From an uncultured Lachnospiraceae bacterium (GTDB lineage Bacteria > Bacillota > Clostridia > Lachnospirales > Lachnospiraceae): 10,354 nt of DNA. The stretch's first letter is position 1, and every line of letters starts with the position of its first letter. The DNA lies in NCBI GenBank assembly GCA_900555195.1, contig USKC01000090.1:1-10354 (forward strand), given 5' to 3'. Positions 1-6,210 of the stretch are shown in pieces. Position numbers and translations under genes: made by a program. The notes below the pieces were generated by a model. It searched no databases. It saw only the letters and a list, made by a program, of their open reading frames with translations, and was not told the origin of the DNA.

Positions 1-45
1 GGTGTCACAGGCGAGGAAGACGGAACGGCATATGCGGAGGGCTGA
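1..45 (+). CDS. possible 3' end of an upstream gene (partial)
   Basis: Frame 1 is open from the window edge for 14 codons (GVTGEEDGTAYAEG) and stops at TGA 43-45. Frame 2 is also open to TAG 47-49, so the frame is not certain. Frame 1 was chosen because its acidic, Gly-rich residues look more like a protein tail than the Arg-rich frame 2 reading. The fragment is too short to identify, and no convincing hairpin terminator was seen between it and the next promoter. Confidence 0.2.
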   Translation, partial: GVTGEEDGTAYAEG

Positions 46-82
46 GTAGTAACAAACAATTATTAAGATAGCATAAAAAACC

Positions 83-111
83 TTTATTTACCGGGGCATC
101 TTTGCTATAAT
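83..111 (+). promoter_or_regulatory. promoter for the penicillin-binding protein gene
   Basis: A perfect TATAAT lies at 106-111, preceded by TG at 103-104, which makes an extended -10 element (TGCTATAAT). The best -35 candidate with a 17-base spacer is TTTATT at 83-88, a poor match; extended -10 promoters tolerate this. Transcription would begin near 118, giving a leader of about 43 bases before the ATG at 161. Confidence 0.55.
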
Positions 112-123
112 TGTATAGGTAAT

Positions 124-142
124 GCCCTTTTGGGCGCTTTTT
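124..142 (+). other. small hairpin with T-run in the PBP leader
   Basis: GCCC (124-127), loop TTTT and GGGC (132-135) form a 4-bp hairpin followed by GCTTTTT up to 142, only a few bases before the ribosome site. It resembles a miniature terminator or attenuator, but the stem is short. It may only shape the leader of the transcript. Confidence 0.25.
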
Positions 143-160
143 ATCTAAGGAGGCAAATAC

Positions 161-2992
161 ATGAATTATAGCAAAAGAGGTGCCTCGAGGAAAAAAAAGG
201 CACTACGTTCCAAGTCGAAAAAATGGGGAAAACGCTTTACCTTTTCGTTCTTCAAAGCGTTCCTGTTTGTTCTGCTTGCAGTCGGTACGATCGGCATCTG
301 CGGCGGACTCGGCGTGGTAAAGGGGATCCTCTCTTCAGCACCGGATATCTCCAACATTGACGTATCGCCCACCGGTTTTTCCACCTTCGTATATGATTCC
401 CAGGGCAACCAGATCGCAAAGCTGGATGCAGAAGGTTCCAACCGGGTTCCTGTGAGCATTGAAGATATACCTGAAGATCTTCAGCATGCCTTTGTGGCCA
501 TCGAGGACGAGCGGTTCTATGAACACAATGGAATCGACATCCAGGGTATCTTGCGTGCCGCTGTCACAGGAGTGACCTCAGGTAGTTTTTCTCAGGGCGC
601 CAGTACAATCACGCAGCAGCTCATTAAAAATAATGTGCTGACCAGCTGGACAAGCGAGGGCGACCGGGATTTCTTCGTAAAGGTAAAGAGAAAAATCCAG
701 GAACAGTATTTAGCCATCATGCTGGAACAGGAAATGGACAAGGATCATATCCTGGAAAATTACCTGAACACCATCAATCTCGGACAAAATACGCTGGGCG
801 TCCAGGCCGCTTCCAAACGATATTTCGGTAAAAATGTCTATGAACTGAATCTTTCTGAGTGCGCAGTCATCGCAGCTATCACCCAGAATCCGTCCCGTTA
901 TAATCCAATCTCCCATCCGGAAGATAACGCGAAAAGACGAAGCGATGTGCTGGAACGCATGCTGGAACAGGGATATATCACGCAGACTGAATACGATGAA
1001 GCGCTTGCTGATGATGTCTATTCCCGGATCCAGACGGTTAATGAAGAAACCGGTCAGACCACAATTAACTCCTATTTCGTGGATGCACTGACCGAAGCTT
1101 TAATGGAAGATCTCCAGGCACTTGGATATTCAGAAACGCAGGCCTACTCCCTGCTCTATAGCGGCGGATTAAAGATATACAGCACGCAGGATCCTGCTAT
1201 CCAGGCCATTGCGGATGAAGTCTGCTCCAATGAGGAGAACTATCCGGAAGGCACTACCTGGTATCTGGACTATCAGCTTACCATTGAACTGGAAAACGGG
1301 GAAACGGAAAATTACAGCAAAGAGATGCTGGAATCCTGGCTTCAGGAAAACGGAGTGGATCGTCAGTATCCCCTTTTGTTCTCATCTCAGGATGATGCGT
1401 ATGCAGCCATCGAAGAATATAAAGCAGCTTTGTTGGAAAACGGAGGCGAAGTGCTGGCAGAAAGTATTTCTATGACTCCCCAGCCGCAGATCTCCATGAC
1501 GATCCAGGATCAGCACACCGGAAATGTGGTGGCCATCGTCGGCGGACGCGGAGCCAAGGAAGCTAACCGTACGCTGAATCGCGCAACTTCCACCACAAGG
1601 CAGCCCGGTTCAACCTTCAAGGTTGTGTCCACCTATGCTCCTGCCCTGGACAGCGCCGGCCTAACGCTTGCCGATGTCTTCGTGGATGCTCCGTATAATT
1701 ATGAAAACGGAAGGCCGGTTTCCAACTGGTATAGTTCCGGCTACCGAGGCATTTGTTCCTTAAGAGACGGTATACGAGACTCTCTGAATATCATAGCAGT
1801 CAAAACGCTTACCTATATCACTCCCCGCATGGGTTATGATTACCTGCAGAATTTCGGCTTCACAACCCTGACGGACGGCGTGGAACGCAACGGCCAGGTC
1901 TACTCTGATGTGACACAGTCACTCGCTCTTGGAGGTATTACCTATGGCGTGACCAATCTGGAACTAAACGCCGCTTATGCAGCCATCGCCAATAACGGAA
2001 CCTATATAAAGCCCAAGCTTTACACCAAAGTGATCGATCATGACGGCAATGTGCTCATCGACAATACCCAGGGAGAATCCTATCAGGTAATCAAGGAAAG
2101 CACTGCTTTTCTTCTCACCGATGCCATGGTGGATGTGGTTAACTCCGGAACGGGTACCGCGGTGAATTTCGGCGGAATGGCAATCGCAGGCAAAACCGGA
2201 ACCACTTCCGATTATAATGATGTCTGGTTCTCCGGTTATACGCCTTATTATACCTGTACCACCTGGGCTGGATATGACAATAACGCTAAGCTTGCAAGCG
2301 GCAATGGAGAACGCAACTTGGCTAAAACGCTCTGGCGGGCAGCCATGAGCAAGATCCATGAAAACCTGGAAAACAAGTCCTTCGACGTACCTTCAGATAT
2401 TGTAACTGCCACTGTATGTTCCAAATCTGGGAAACTGCCGATCGACGGGGTGTGCACAGAGTTGAAAACGGAATACTTTGCACAGGGTACGGTTCCTACC
2501 GAAACCTGCGACGTGCATTATCAAGGAATGATCTGCGAATATTCCGGACTGAGGGCCACAGATCTGTGCCCGTTCCAGGTACCCGGCACCATTGAGATGA
2601 CGCCTTCTCTGGAATTGGCTCTGACCGGGAACGCTTCCACTACGGAAGGCACTTCCAATCAGTGTCCTCACACAGCCGAATTCTTTGCGGATCCCAATGC
2701 CAACGCGGTGATCACGCAGCAGCAGCAGGAATTGGATGCACGCAACCTTCTATCTAACTACGACGCGCAGATGGCCATCTATCAGACGGCGCTGCAGAAT
2801 GCCCAAAATGCTCTGATCGCCGCACAGGAACAAGCTGCGCAGGCGACTGATCAGGCTGCGCAGGAAGCTGCCCAGGCTGCCATCACACAAGCCCAGGAAG
2901 AAATCAACAGCCTGAGTGAACAGATAACGGCCTTGCAGAACGCCTATGCGACGCAACAGGCACAACAGGCACAGCAAGGGCAGACACAATAA
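161..2992 (+). CDS. class A penicillin-binding protein, bifunctional transglycosylase/transpeptidase (PBP1A type)
   Basis: This enzyme polymerises lipid II into glycan strands and cross-links the stem peptides outside the membrane. It has 943 residues. The order is: a basic cytoplasmic tail (1-27), one membrane helix (about 28-52), a GT51 domain (about 75-260), a linker, a transpeptidase domain (about 450-735) and a C-terminal region. GT51 motifs are visible: EDERFYEHNG with catalytic Glu115, GASTITQQLIKN at 146-157, Glu181 in KIQEQYLAIMLE, and the YLN motif with NLGQNTLGVQAA. Transpeptidase motifs are complete: STFK with nucleophile Ser484, SLN at 541-543 and KTGT at 678-681. After the catalytic core come six cysteines (753, 765, 783, 792, 803, 835), then an Ala/Gln-rich, probably coiled-coil tail from about 852. 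The start is set by AAGGAGG at 147-153, seven bases before the ATG. The gene is alone in its unit, with its own promoter and terminator. The symbol ponA or pbp1A is likely but not assigned. Confidence 0.96.
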   Translation: MNYSKRGASRKKKALRSKSKKWGKRFTFSFFKAFLFVLLAVGTIGICGGLGVVKGILSSAPDISNIDVSPTGFSTFVYDSQGNQIAKLDAEGSNRVPVSIEDIPEDLQHAFVAIEDERFYEHNGIDIQGILRAAVTGVTSGSFSQGASTITQQLIKNNVLTSWTSEGDRDFFVKVKRKIQEQYLAIMLEQEMDKDHILENYLNTINLGQNTLGVQAASKRYFGKNVYELNLSECAVIAAITQNPSRYNPISHPEDNAKRRSDVLERMLEQGYITQTEYDEALADDVYSRIQTVNEETGQTTINSYFVDALTEALMEDLQALGYSETQAYSLLYSGGLKIYSTQDPAIQAIADEVCSNEENYPEGTTWYLDYQLTIELENGETENYSKEMLESWLQENGVDRQYPLLFSSQDDAYAAIEEYKAALLENGGEVLAESISMTPQPQISMTIQDQHTGNVVAIVGGRGAKEANRTLNRATSTTRQPGSTFKVVSTYAPALDSAGLTLADVFVDAPYNYENGRPVSNWYSSGYRGICSLRDGIRDSLNIIAVKTLTYITPRMGYDYLQNFGFTTLTDGVERNGQVYSDVTQSLALGGITYGVTNLELNAAYAAIANNGTYIKPKLYTKVIDHDGNVLIDNTQGESYQVIKESTAFLLTDAMVDVVNSGTGTAVNFGGMAIAGKTGTTSDYNDVWFSGYTPYYTCTTWAGYDNNAKLASGNGERNLAKTLWRAAMSKIHENLENKSFDVPSDIVTATVCSKSGKLPIDGVCTELKTEYFAQGTVPTETCDVHYQGMICEYSGLRATDLCPFQVPGTIEMTPSLELALTGNASTTEGTSNQCPHTAEFFADPNANAVITQQQQELDARNLLSNYDAQMAIYQTALQNAQNALIAAQEQAAQATDQAAQEAAQAAITQAQEEINSLSEQITALQNAYATQQAQQAQQGQTQ

Positions 2993-3042
2993 AACAGCGC
3001 GGATTTCCCCGGCCAGCCGGCCTGAATTCCGCCGCTTCCTAT

Positions 3043-3093
3043 AAAAGGAAAAGCGCTTTCCATCAAAGCCATAGGGAAAGCGCTTTTTCTTTT
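3043..3093 (+). terminator. strong hairpin terminator of the PBP gene
   Basis: AAAAGCGCTTTCC at 3049-3061 pairs perfectly with GGAAAGCGCTTTT at 3075-3087, around a 13-base loop. The outer flanks AAAAGG and TCTTTT extend the stem to 19 pairs with one G-T wobble, and the right side ends in a T-rich run. Because the left side begins with A residues, the hairpin could also work on the other strand. Each arm contains the self-complementary AAAGCGCTTT. A weaker imperfect stem (GCGGATTTC 2999-3007 with GAATTCCGC 3024-3032) lies just before it. Confidence 0.9.
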
Positions 3094-3208
3094 CTGTATC
3101 CAAACTGTTTGTCCCGGTCGACAGCCCATTTCCCGCCCTTTTCCGCCCATGCTGGAAAAGCCGGAGAACCGTATTTTCTGCCGGCTCCTAATTGGGCTAC
3201 CTGCACAG

Positions 3209-3234
3209 TTTTCCCGCAAATGAGAACGGGAAAA
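3209..3234. repeat. 8-base inverted repeat upstream of the tRNA promoter
   Basis: TTTTCCCG at 3209-3216 and CGGGAAAA at 3227-3234 form a perfect inverted repeat around a 10-base spacer. No T-run follows on either strand, so it does not look like a terminator. It could be a protein-binding site or chance. The rest of 3094-3208 shows no supportable gene. Confidence 0.3.
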
Positions 3235-3291
3235 AAGAATCCCAAAAAAATGAAAAAATTTGTTGACACCTTCTGCCCCCTATGCTATACT
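3231..3291 (+). promoter_or_regulatory. strong tRNA promoter with A-tract upstream element
   Basis: TTGACA at 3263-3268 is a perfect -35, TATACT at 3286-3291 is a near-consensus -10, and the spacer is exactly 17 bases. TG at 3283-3284 adds an extended -10. Three A-tracts (3231-3236, 3244-3250, 3253-3258) lie directly upstream at roughly helical spacing, as in UP elements of stable-RNA promoters. The predicted start is near 3298, about 23 bases before the mature tRNA. Confidence 0.88.
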
Positions 3292-3320
3292 AGCTTTCGG
3301 TGATGACGCCGAGGAAACAT

Positions 3321-3394
3321 GCTACTGTAGCTCAGTCGGTACGAGCGCATCCTTGGTAAGGATGAGGTCGCCGGTTCGATTCCGGCCAGTAGCT
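3321..3394 (+). tRNA. tRNA-Thr, anticodon GGT
   Basis: The full cloverleaf can be drawn. The acceptor stem is GCTACTG 3321-3327 with CAGTAGC 3387-3393. The D stem is GCTC 3330-3333 with GAGC 3343-3346. The anticodon stem is CATCC 3348-3352 with GGATG 3360-3364 and loop TTGGTAA, giving anticodon GGT at 3355-3357. The T stem is GCCGG 3370-3374 with CCGGC 3382-3386 around TTCGATT. Base 3394 (T) is the discriminator. The next bases are CTT, so CCA is not encoded and must be added after transcription. GGT reads the threonine codons ACC and ACT. Confidence 0.96.
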
Positions 3395-3407
3395 CTTCTA
3401 AATGCAG

Positions 3408-3446
3408 AACAACGATCGATCGGAAAAGGTTGATCGTTGTTTTTTT
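3408..3446 (+). terminator. terminator of the tRNA-Thr unit
   Basis: AACAACGATC at 3408-3417 pairs perfectly with GATCGTTGTT at 3432-3441. The stem can continue inward through GATC/GGTT with two G-T wobbles to a GGAAAA loop. A run of seven T residues follows (3440-3446). It ends the tRNA transcript and sits in the gap to the convergent hydrolase gene. On the minus strand the following bases are not T-rich, so it is at best a weak terminator for the hydrolase. Confidence 0.87.
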
Positions 3447-3491
3447 ATTCGATAACAAATTTGAAACAGCAGATGCAGCCGCCAGTCTGGA

Positions 3492-4118
3492 TCACCGCTC
3501 ACAAAACCACGCCTTTTTTACCAGGTCTGCCAATGTTTCCGGCTCGTCTATATTCACTTCATGTCCCGCGTTTTCAACGAAAACTAGATTCGCATTTAGA
3601 ATCGTGTTTGCCAATATCCTTGCGGCATTTTGGTTTGCCCTGTCCTTCTGGCCACAGATGATGAATGTCGGACAAGCAATCTCATTCAGCATGGATGTAA
3701 AGTTTATTTTCTTCATGGAAGTTGTCAATGCAATCATATCTCCTTTGGAAAAACCCATTGAACCCAATGCCGTTTGAGGCAGCAATCGAAACAGGATATT
3801 CTGAATGCCTAAAAGGAGTCTCGGCATTTTATATTGGGGTGCGATACATATGAGCGATTTTACTTTTTGGGGATTGTTCAGCGTGTACTGCAACGCAAGA
3901 ACGGCGCCAAGGGAAAGGCCGCACAGGCATAAGGGCATTTCCATACGGCTGCATTCCTTTTCAAATGCTTTATAGAGATTGTCGTATGTAGTGCGTTCCT
4001 CTTTTACAATAGCGGGTAAACAAGGCCGAAACGTCTGTATGTCAGCGGGAAGACGGGCTATTACCTTGTCCCAGCTTGATGATGTCTGTCCAAGTCCATG
4101 TATAAAAACATAGGTCAT
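3492..4118 (-). CDS. alpha/beta hydrolase
   Basis: This is a 208-residue protein of the alpha/beta hydrolase superfamily, probably a cytoplasmic esterase, lipase-like or related hydrolase; the substrate cannot be told. The oxyanion-hole motif HGLG is at 7-10. The nucleophile elbow GLSLG (67-71) gives Ser69, Asp159 lies in ICGQKD, and His186 lies in NAGHE, so the catalytic triad is complete and in family order. No signal peptide or membrane helix is seen. The protein is shorter than typical members, suggesting a small cap domain. AGGAG at 4130-4134 lies 11 bases before the ATG, slightly far but usable; the HGLG motif so near the N-terminus fits this start. It is convergent with the tRNA gene, and a terminator lies between it and the operon to the right. 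No clear promoter was found in 4119-4208. Confidence 0.88.
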   Translation of the reverse strand: MTYVFIHGLGQTSSSWDKVIARLPADIQTFRPCLPAIVKEERTTYDNLYKAFEKECSRMEMPLCLCGLSLGAVLALQYTLNNPQKVKSLICIAPQYKMPRLLLGIQNILFRLLPQTALGSMGFSKGDMIALTTSMKKINFTSMLNEIACPTFIICGQKDRANQNAARILANTILNANLVFVENAGHEVNIDEPETLADLVKKAWFCER

Positions 4119-4208
4119 CCTTCTGTTTGCTCCTTTCTAACAATCCCTCTGTCTTAATGTGCAGCATAACCTTCTCGTTTTAATACCTTCTGAATGAATG
4201 TATTATTT

Positions 4209-4240
4209 AAAACGAAAATGCCTCATAAAAGGCATTTCGT
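4209..4240 (-). terminator. terminator of the marR-exporter operon
   Basis: On the minus strand AAATGCCT (4237-4230) pairs with AGGCATTT (4223-4216) around a 6-base loop. ACG and CGT flank the stem and can extend it with a one-base bulge, and TTTTAAATAA follows. It begins about 10 bases after the stop codon of the 90-residue gene, so it should end the five-gene transcript and isolate the hydrolase gene. Confidence 0.8.
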
Positions 4241-4249
4241 CCACGCTTA

Positions 4250-4522
4250 TCATTTGGAAATCTGACTGAGCCTTACCTTTACCAGTTCTGTCAGCTCATC
4301 ATCAATAATCGGAACGCCCATTTTTTCAAGCATTTCCTTAAGGAATAAAAACTTATGGACGATTTCCTCTTCAATCAGCTCCAGCCATAACGGCGTGAGG
4401 CGCTGCTGGTTGGATTTTATCATTTCCGCAAAGATGCGCGGATTTTTCAGCAGGGGAAGCGCTTCGATATTCAGCTGCTTTTCCTGCGCATTTTGTTGAT
4501 ATAGCCTGACAGCTTCCCTCAT
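4250..4522 (-). CDS. 90-residue protein of unknown function, coupled to the glycosyltransferase
   Basis: I do not recognise this family. The protein is 90 residues, rich in Leu, Glu, Lys and Gln, and looks almost wholly helical. Its middle (about 42-70) has regularly spaced hydrophobic residues mixed with acidic ones, including EEEIVHKF, as in an amphipathic or coiled-coil segment. There is no signal peptide, no membrane helix, no cysteine and only one histidine. Its ATG overlaps the TGA of the glycosyltransferase (ATGA, 4522-4519), so translation is probably coupled; a purine-rich AAGGAAGAG lies upstream inside that gene. It is the last gene of the operon, directly before the terminator, and by eye it is more A+T-rich than the other operon genes. 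That a real gene is present is supported by the exact overlap and the terminator; the function is unknown. Confidence 0.72.
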   Translation of the reverse strand: MREAVRLYQQNAQEKQLNIEALPLLKNPRIFAEMIKSNQQRLTPLWLELIEEEIVHKFLFLKEMLEKMGVPIIDDELTELVKVRLSQISK

Positions 4523-6210
4523 TCTGCCTGCGTCTCTTCCTTTTTCACCTGATAGGCGATATACGCATCATCCTCAAAGACAACCTCCATATGCCCTTCA
4601 ATCCACTCCCAGGGGAAATCCTGGGTATTTCTGTCATACGGCCAGATCAGCGCCTCTCCTTCCGGCCCGGCCTGAATCTTGTCCATCAATACATAGTCCG
4701 GCTGTTCTTCATCGATCACCAGCTGCTTTCCCTGACAGCGTTCGATGTGGAAGTAAAGGTTCAGACGCGCATAGACATCCCCCACCATCACCGTGTCCAC
4801 TTCATCTATATCCAGCTGCTTCAGCGCCGCACAGATATGGTTGTCTCTGCTGTCATATCCAGCCTGATAGGAGGGCCGGCTGAGAAGGCCGATCGCAAGG
4901 AAGGCCGATAGGGCCGCACACAGCAGCGCCTGCACGCCCTCCGTCCGCATCCCGGAACGTTTCTGCCCCACAGCTGCAGCCGGCTTTGCTCTGCCTCTTC
5001 TTGCCCCAAAGGCACTCTGCAGCAGCCGTGCCCCGGCCAGCATCGTCAGCACAAACAGCATCGCCAGCACATTTCCCATGTAGGTGAATACGCGCAGATA
5101 GGGGAAAACGCATTGAACGATGAGGAAAATGGGAACCATCACCGTGAGTACCAGGCAGTAGAGGCACAGAAGGGAGAGCCCTTTCTCTCTTTTGCGCAGA
5201 CTGACTATGAGAAGGGCCGCTGCTGCCATAAGAGCGAGTATAATCACAATCAGAAGGAACCTGGAACCGGAAGGATAGACCTGATCCATCAGCCTGCTCA
5301 GGTATCCGGCGAATTCCGCCCAAAATTGCTCCCGTTCCACGCTCTGGATATTCGGATCCGAGAGCATGGCCTGCATGCCGCGCGAAAAGGCTGCAAAGGG
5401 ATCCGAAAGCAGCATCTGAAAATGGCTCATGCCGTAGAAAGGGCCTCCCGCTTCTTTCACCAGGAAATTGGAGCCGATGGCCAGCCAGATTATCGTATAC
5501 AGGCCGAAGGTCACCAAAGCGGCAAAAAGGGACGCGGCGATGAGGCGAAACAGGCTCCCATAGTCCCGGAAAAGCAGCAGGAATAAGCCGCCTGCCAGAC
5601 AAATGGGAACCACCCAGTACAGATTGCTCGGAATCGCATACAGGCCGCCTGTCAGACAGGCCGCAAAACCGGCATAGAGCCAGAAGCGGCGGCGGCCGCC
5701 AGTCCTTTCCGGCACGCAGATCTCATAGAGCAGATTGATCCCCGCAATCAGAAAAAATCCGGATAATGCATAGCCTCTTCCCTGAACAGCCTGCTGCGTC
5801 ACATTGTACATGGATGCGAACAGGGCACAGCCAAGCGTCGCTGCATGGGGCCGCACGACCTTCTTCAAAATCCGGTAGAAAAGGCCAAGCCCTGCCATTG
5901 AAGCGAGCAGGGATACGCCGCGCAGTCCCAGATACGGGCTCCCCAGCTTGTTAAGCAAGGCGGAAAGCGCAGAATACAGCACATGGTTATTCGGCAGGGG
6001 CCAATGAATCATGGAATAGATCACGCCTCTGTCAATAAAGCTTTCATAAGTATATAGTTCATCATACCAGGGCGGGATGAAATACAGCCTCCACAGATAA
6101 TATCCGGCCATTGCGCAGAAGAATCCCGCAAATATCCAGTTGTTCTTAAGCCAGCGCATGCTTCTTTCCGCGGCTTTACTCCAGTTCTCTTTTTCCTGTA
6201 TATAATTCAT
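4519..6210 (-). CDS. GT-C fold membrane glycosyltransferase (PMT/ArnT-like)
   Basis: A 563-residue polytopic protein with about eleven hydrophobic helices and a C-terminal soluble part of about 100 residues. After the first helix (24-44) comes PPWYDELYTY with Asp50-Glu51, followed by PLPNNHVLYS with Asn75-His76. An acidic pair in the first outer loop and a following N-H-x-L-Y segment are typical of GT-C enzymes of the protein-mannosyltransferase/ArnT kind, which take sugars from polyprenyl phosphate at the outer membrane face. The acceptor and sugar cannot be told. The start is ATG 6210-6208 with AAGGGGG (6225-6219) eight bases upstream; the frame stays open to 6324, but those 38 codons lie inside the upstream ABC gene and give a Trp/Cys/Ser-rich non-family sequence. 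It overlaps the ABC gene by 35 bases and the next gene by ATGA. No partner GT2 polyprenyl-phosphate sugar synthase is in the window. Confidence 0.85.
   Translation of the reverse strand: MNYIQEKENWSKAAERSMRWLKNNWIFAGFFCAMAGYYLWRLYFIPPWYDELYTYESFIDRGVIYSMIHWPLPNNHVLYSALSALLNKLGSPYLGLRGVSLLASMAGLGLFYRILKKVVRPHAATLGCALFASMYNVTQQAVQGRGYALSGFFLIAGINLLYEICVPERTGGRRRFWLYAGFAACLTGGLYAIPSNLYWVVPICLAGGLFLLLFRDYGSLFRLIAASLFAALVTFGLYTIIWLAIGSNFLVKEAGGPFYGMSHFQMLLSDPFAAFSRGMQAMLSDPNIQSVEREQFWAEFAGYLSRLMDQVYPSGSRFLLIVIILALMAAAALLIVSLRKREKGLSLLCLYCLVLTVMVPIFLIVQCVFPYLRVFTYMGNVLAMLFVLTMLAGARLLQSAFGARRGRAKPAAAVGQKRSGMRTEGVQALLCAALSAFLAIGLLSRPSYQAGYDSRDNHICAALKQLDIDEVDTVMVGDVYARLNLYFHIERCQGKQLVIDEEQPDYVLMDKIQAGPEGEALIWPYDRNTQDFPWEWIEGHMEVVFEDDAYIAYQVKKEETQAE

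Noticed and set aside
2700..2990. Possible DNA repeat array in the PBP tail (recurring CAGGC, GCAGC)
   Set aside because: The likeness comes from Gln and Ala codons in a low-complexity protein segment. There is no fixed unit or spacer, so it is not a CRISPR or tandem repeat.
2750..3269. Several minus-strand frames over the PBP tail and its terminator
   Set aside because: They run through the hairpin terminator and read low-complexity Leu/Cys/Arg stretches that mirror the Ala/Gln repeats. No start site or motif supports them.
3430..3777. 115-codon plus-strand frame after the tRNA
   Set aside because: It starts inside the tRNA terminator and is antisense to the alpha/beta hydrolase, which has a full catalytic triad.
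4119..4208. Promoter for the hydrolase gene
   Set aside because: Several AT-rich -10-like hexamers exist on the minus strand, but none has an acceptable -35 at 16-18 bases, so none is called.
4853..5602. 249-codon minus-strand frame inside the glycosyltransferase gene
   Set aside because: It is a shifted reading of the membrane protein: Arg/Pro/Ser/Gly-rich, without hydrophobic segments. The glycosyltransferase frame is the coherent one.
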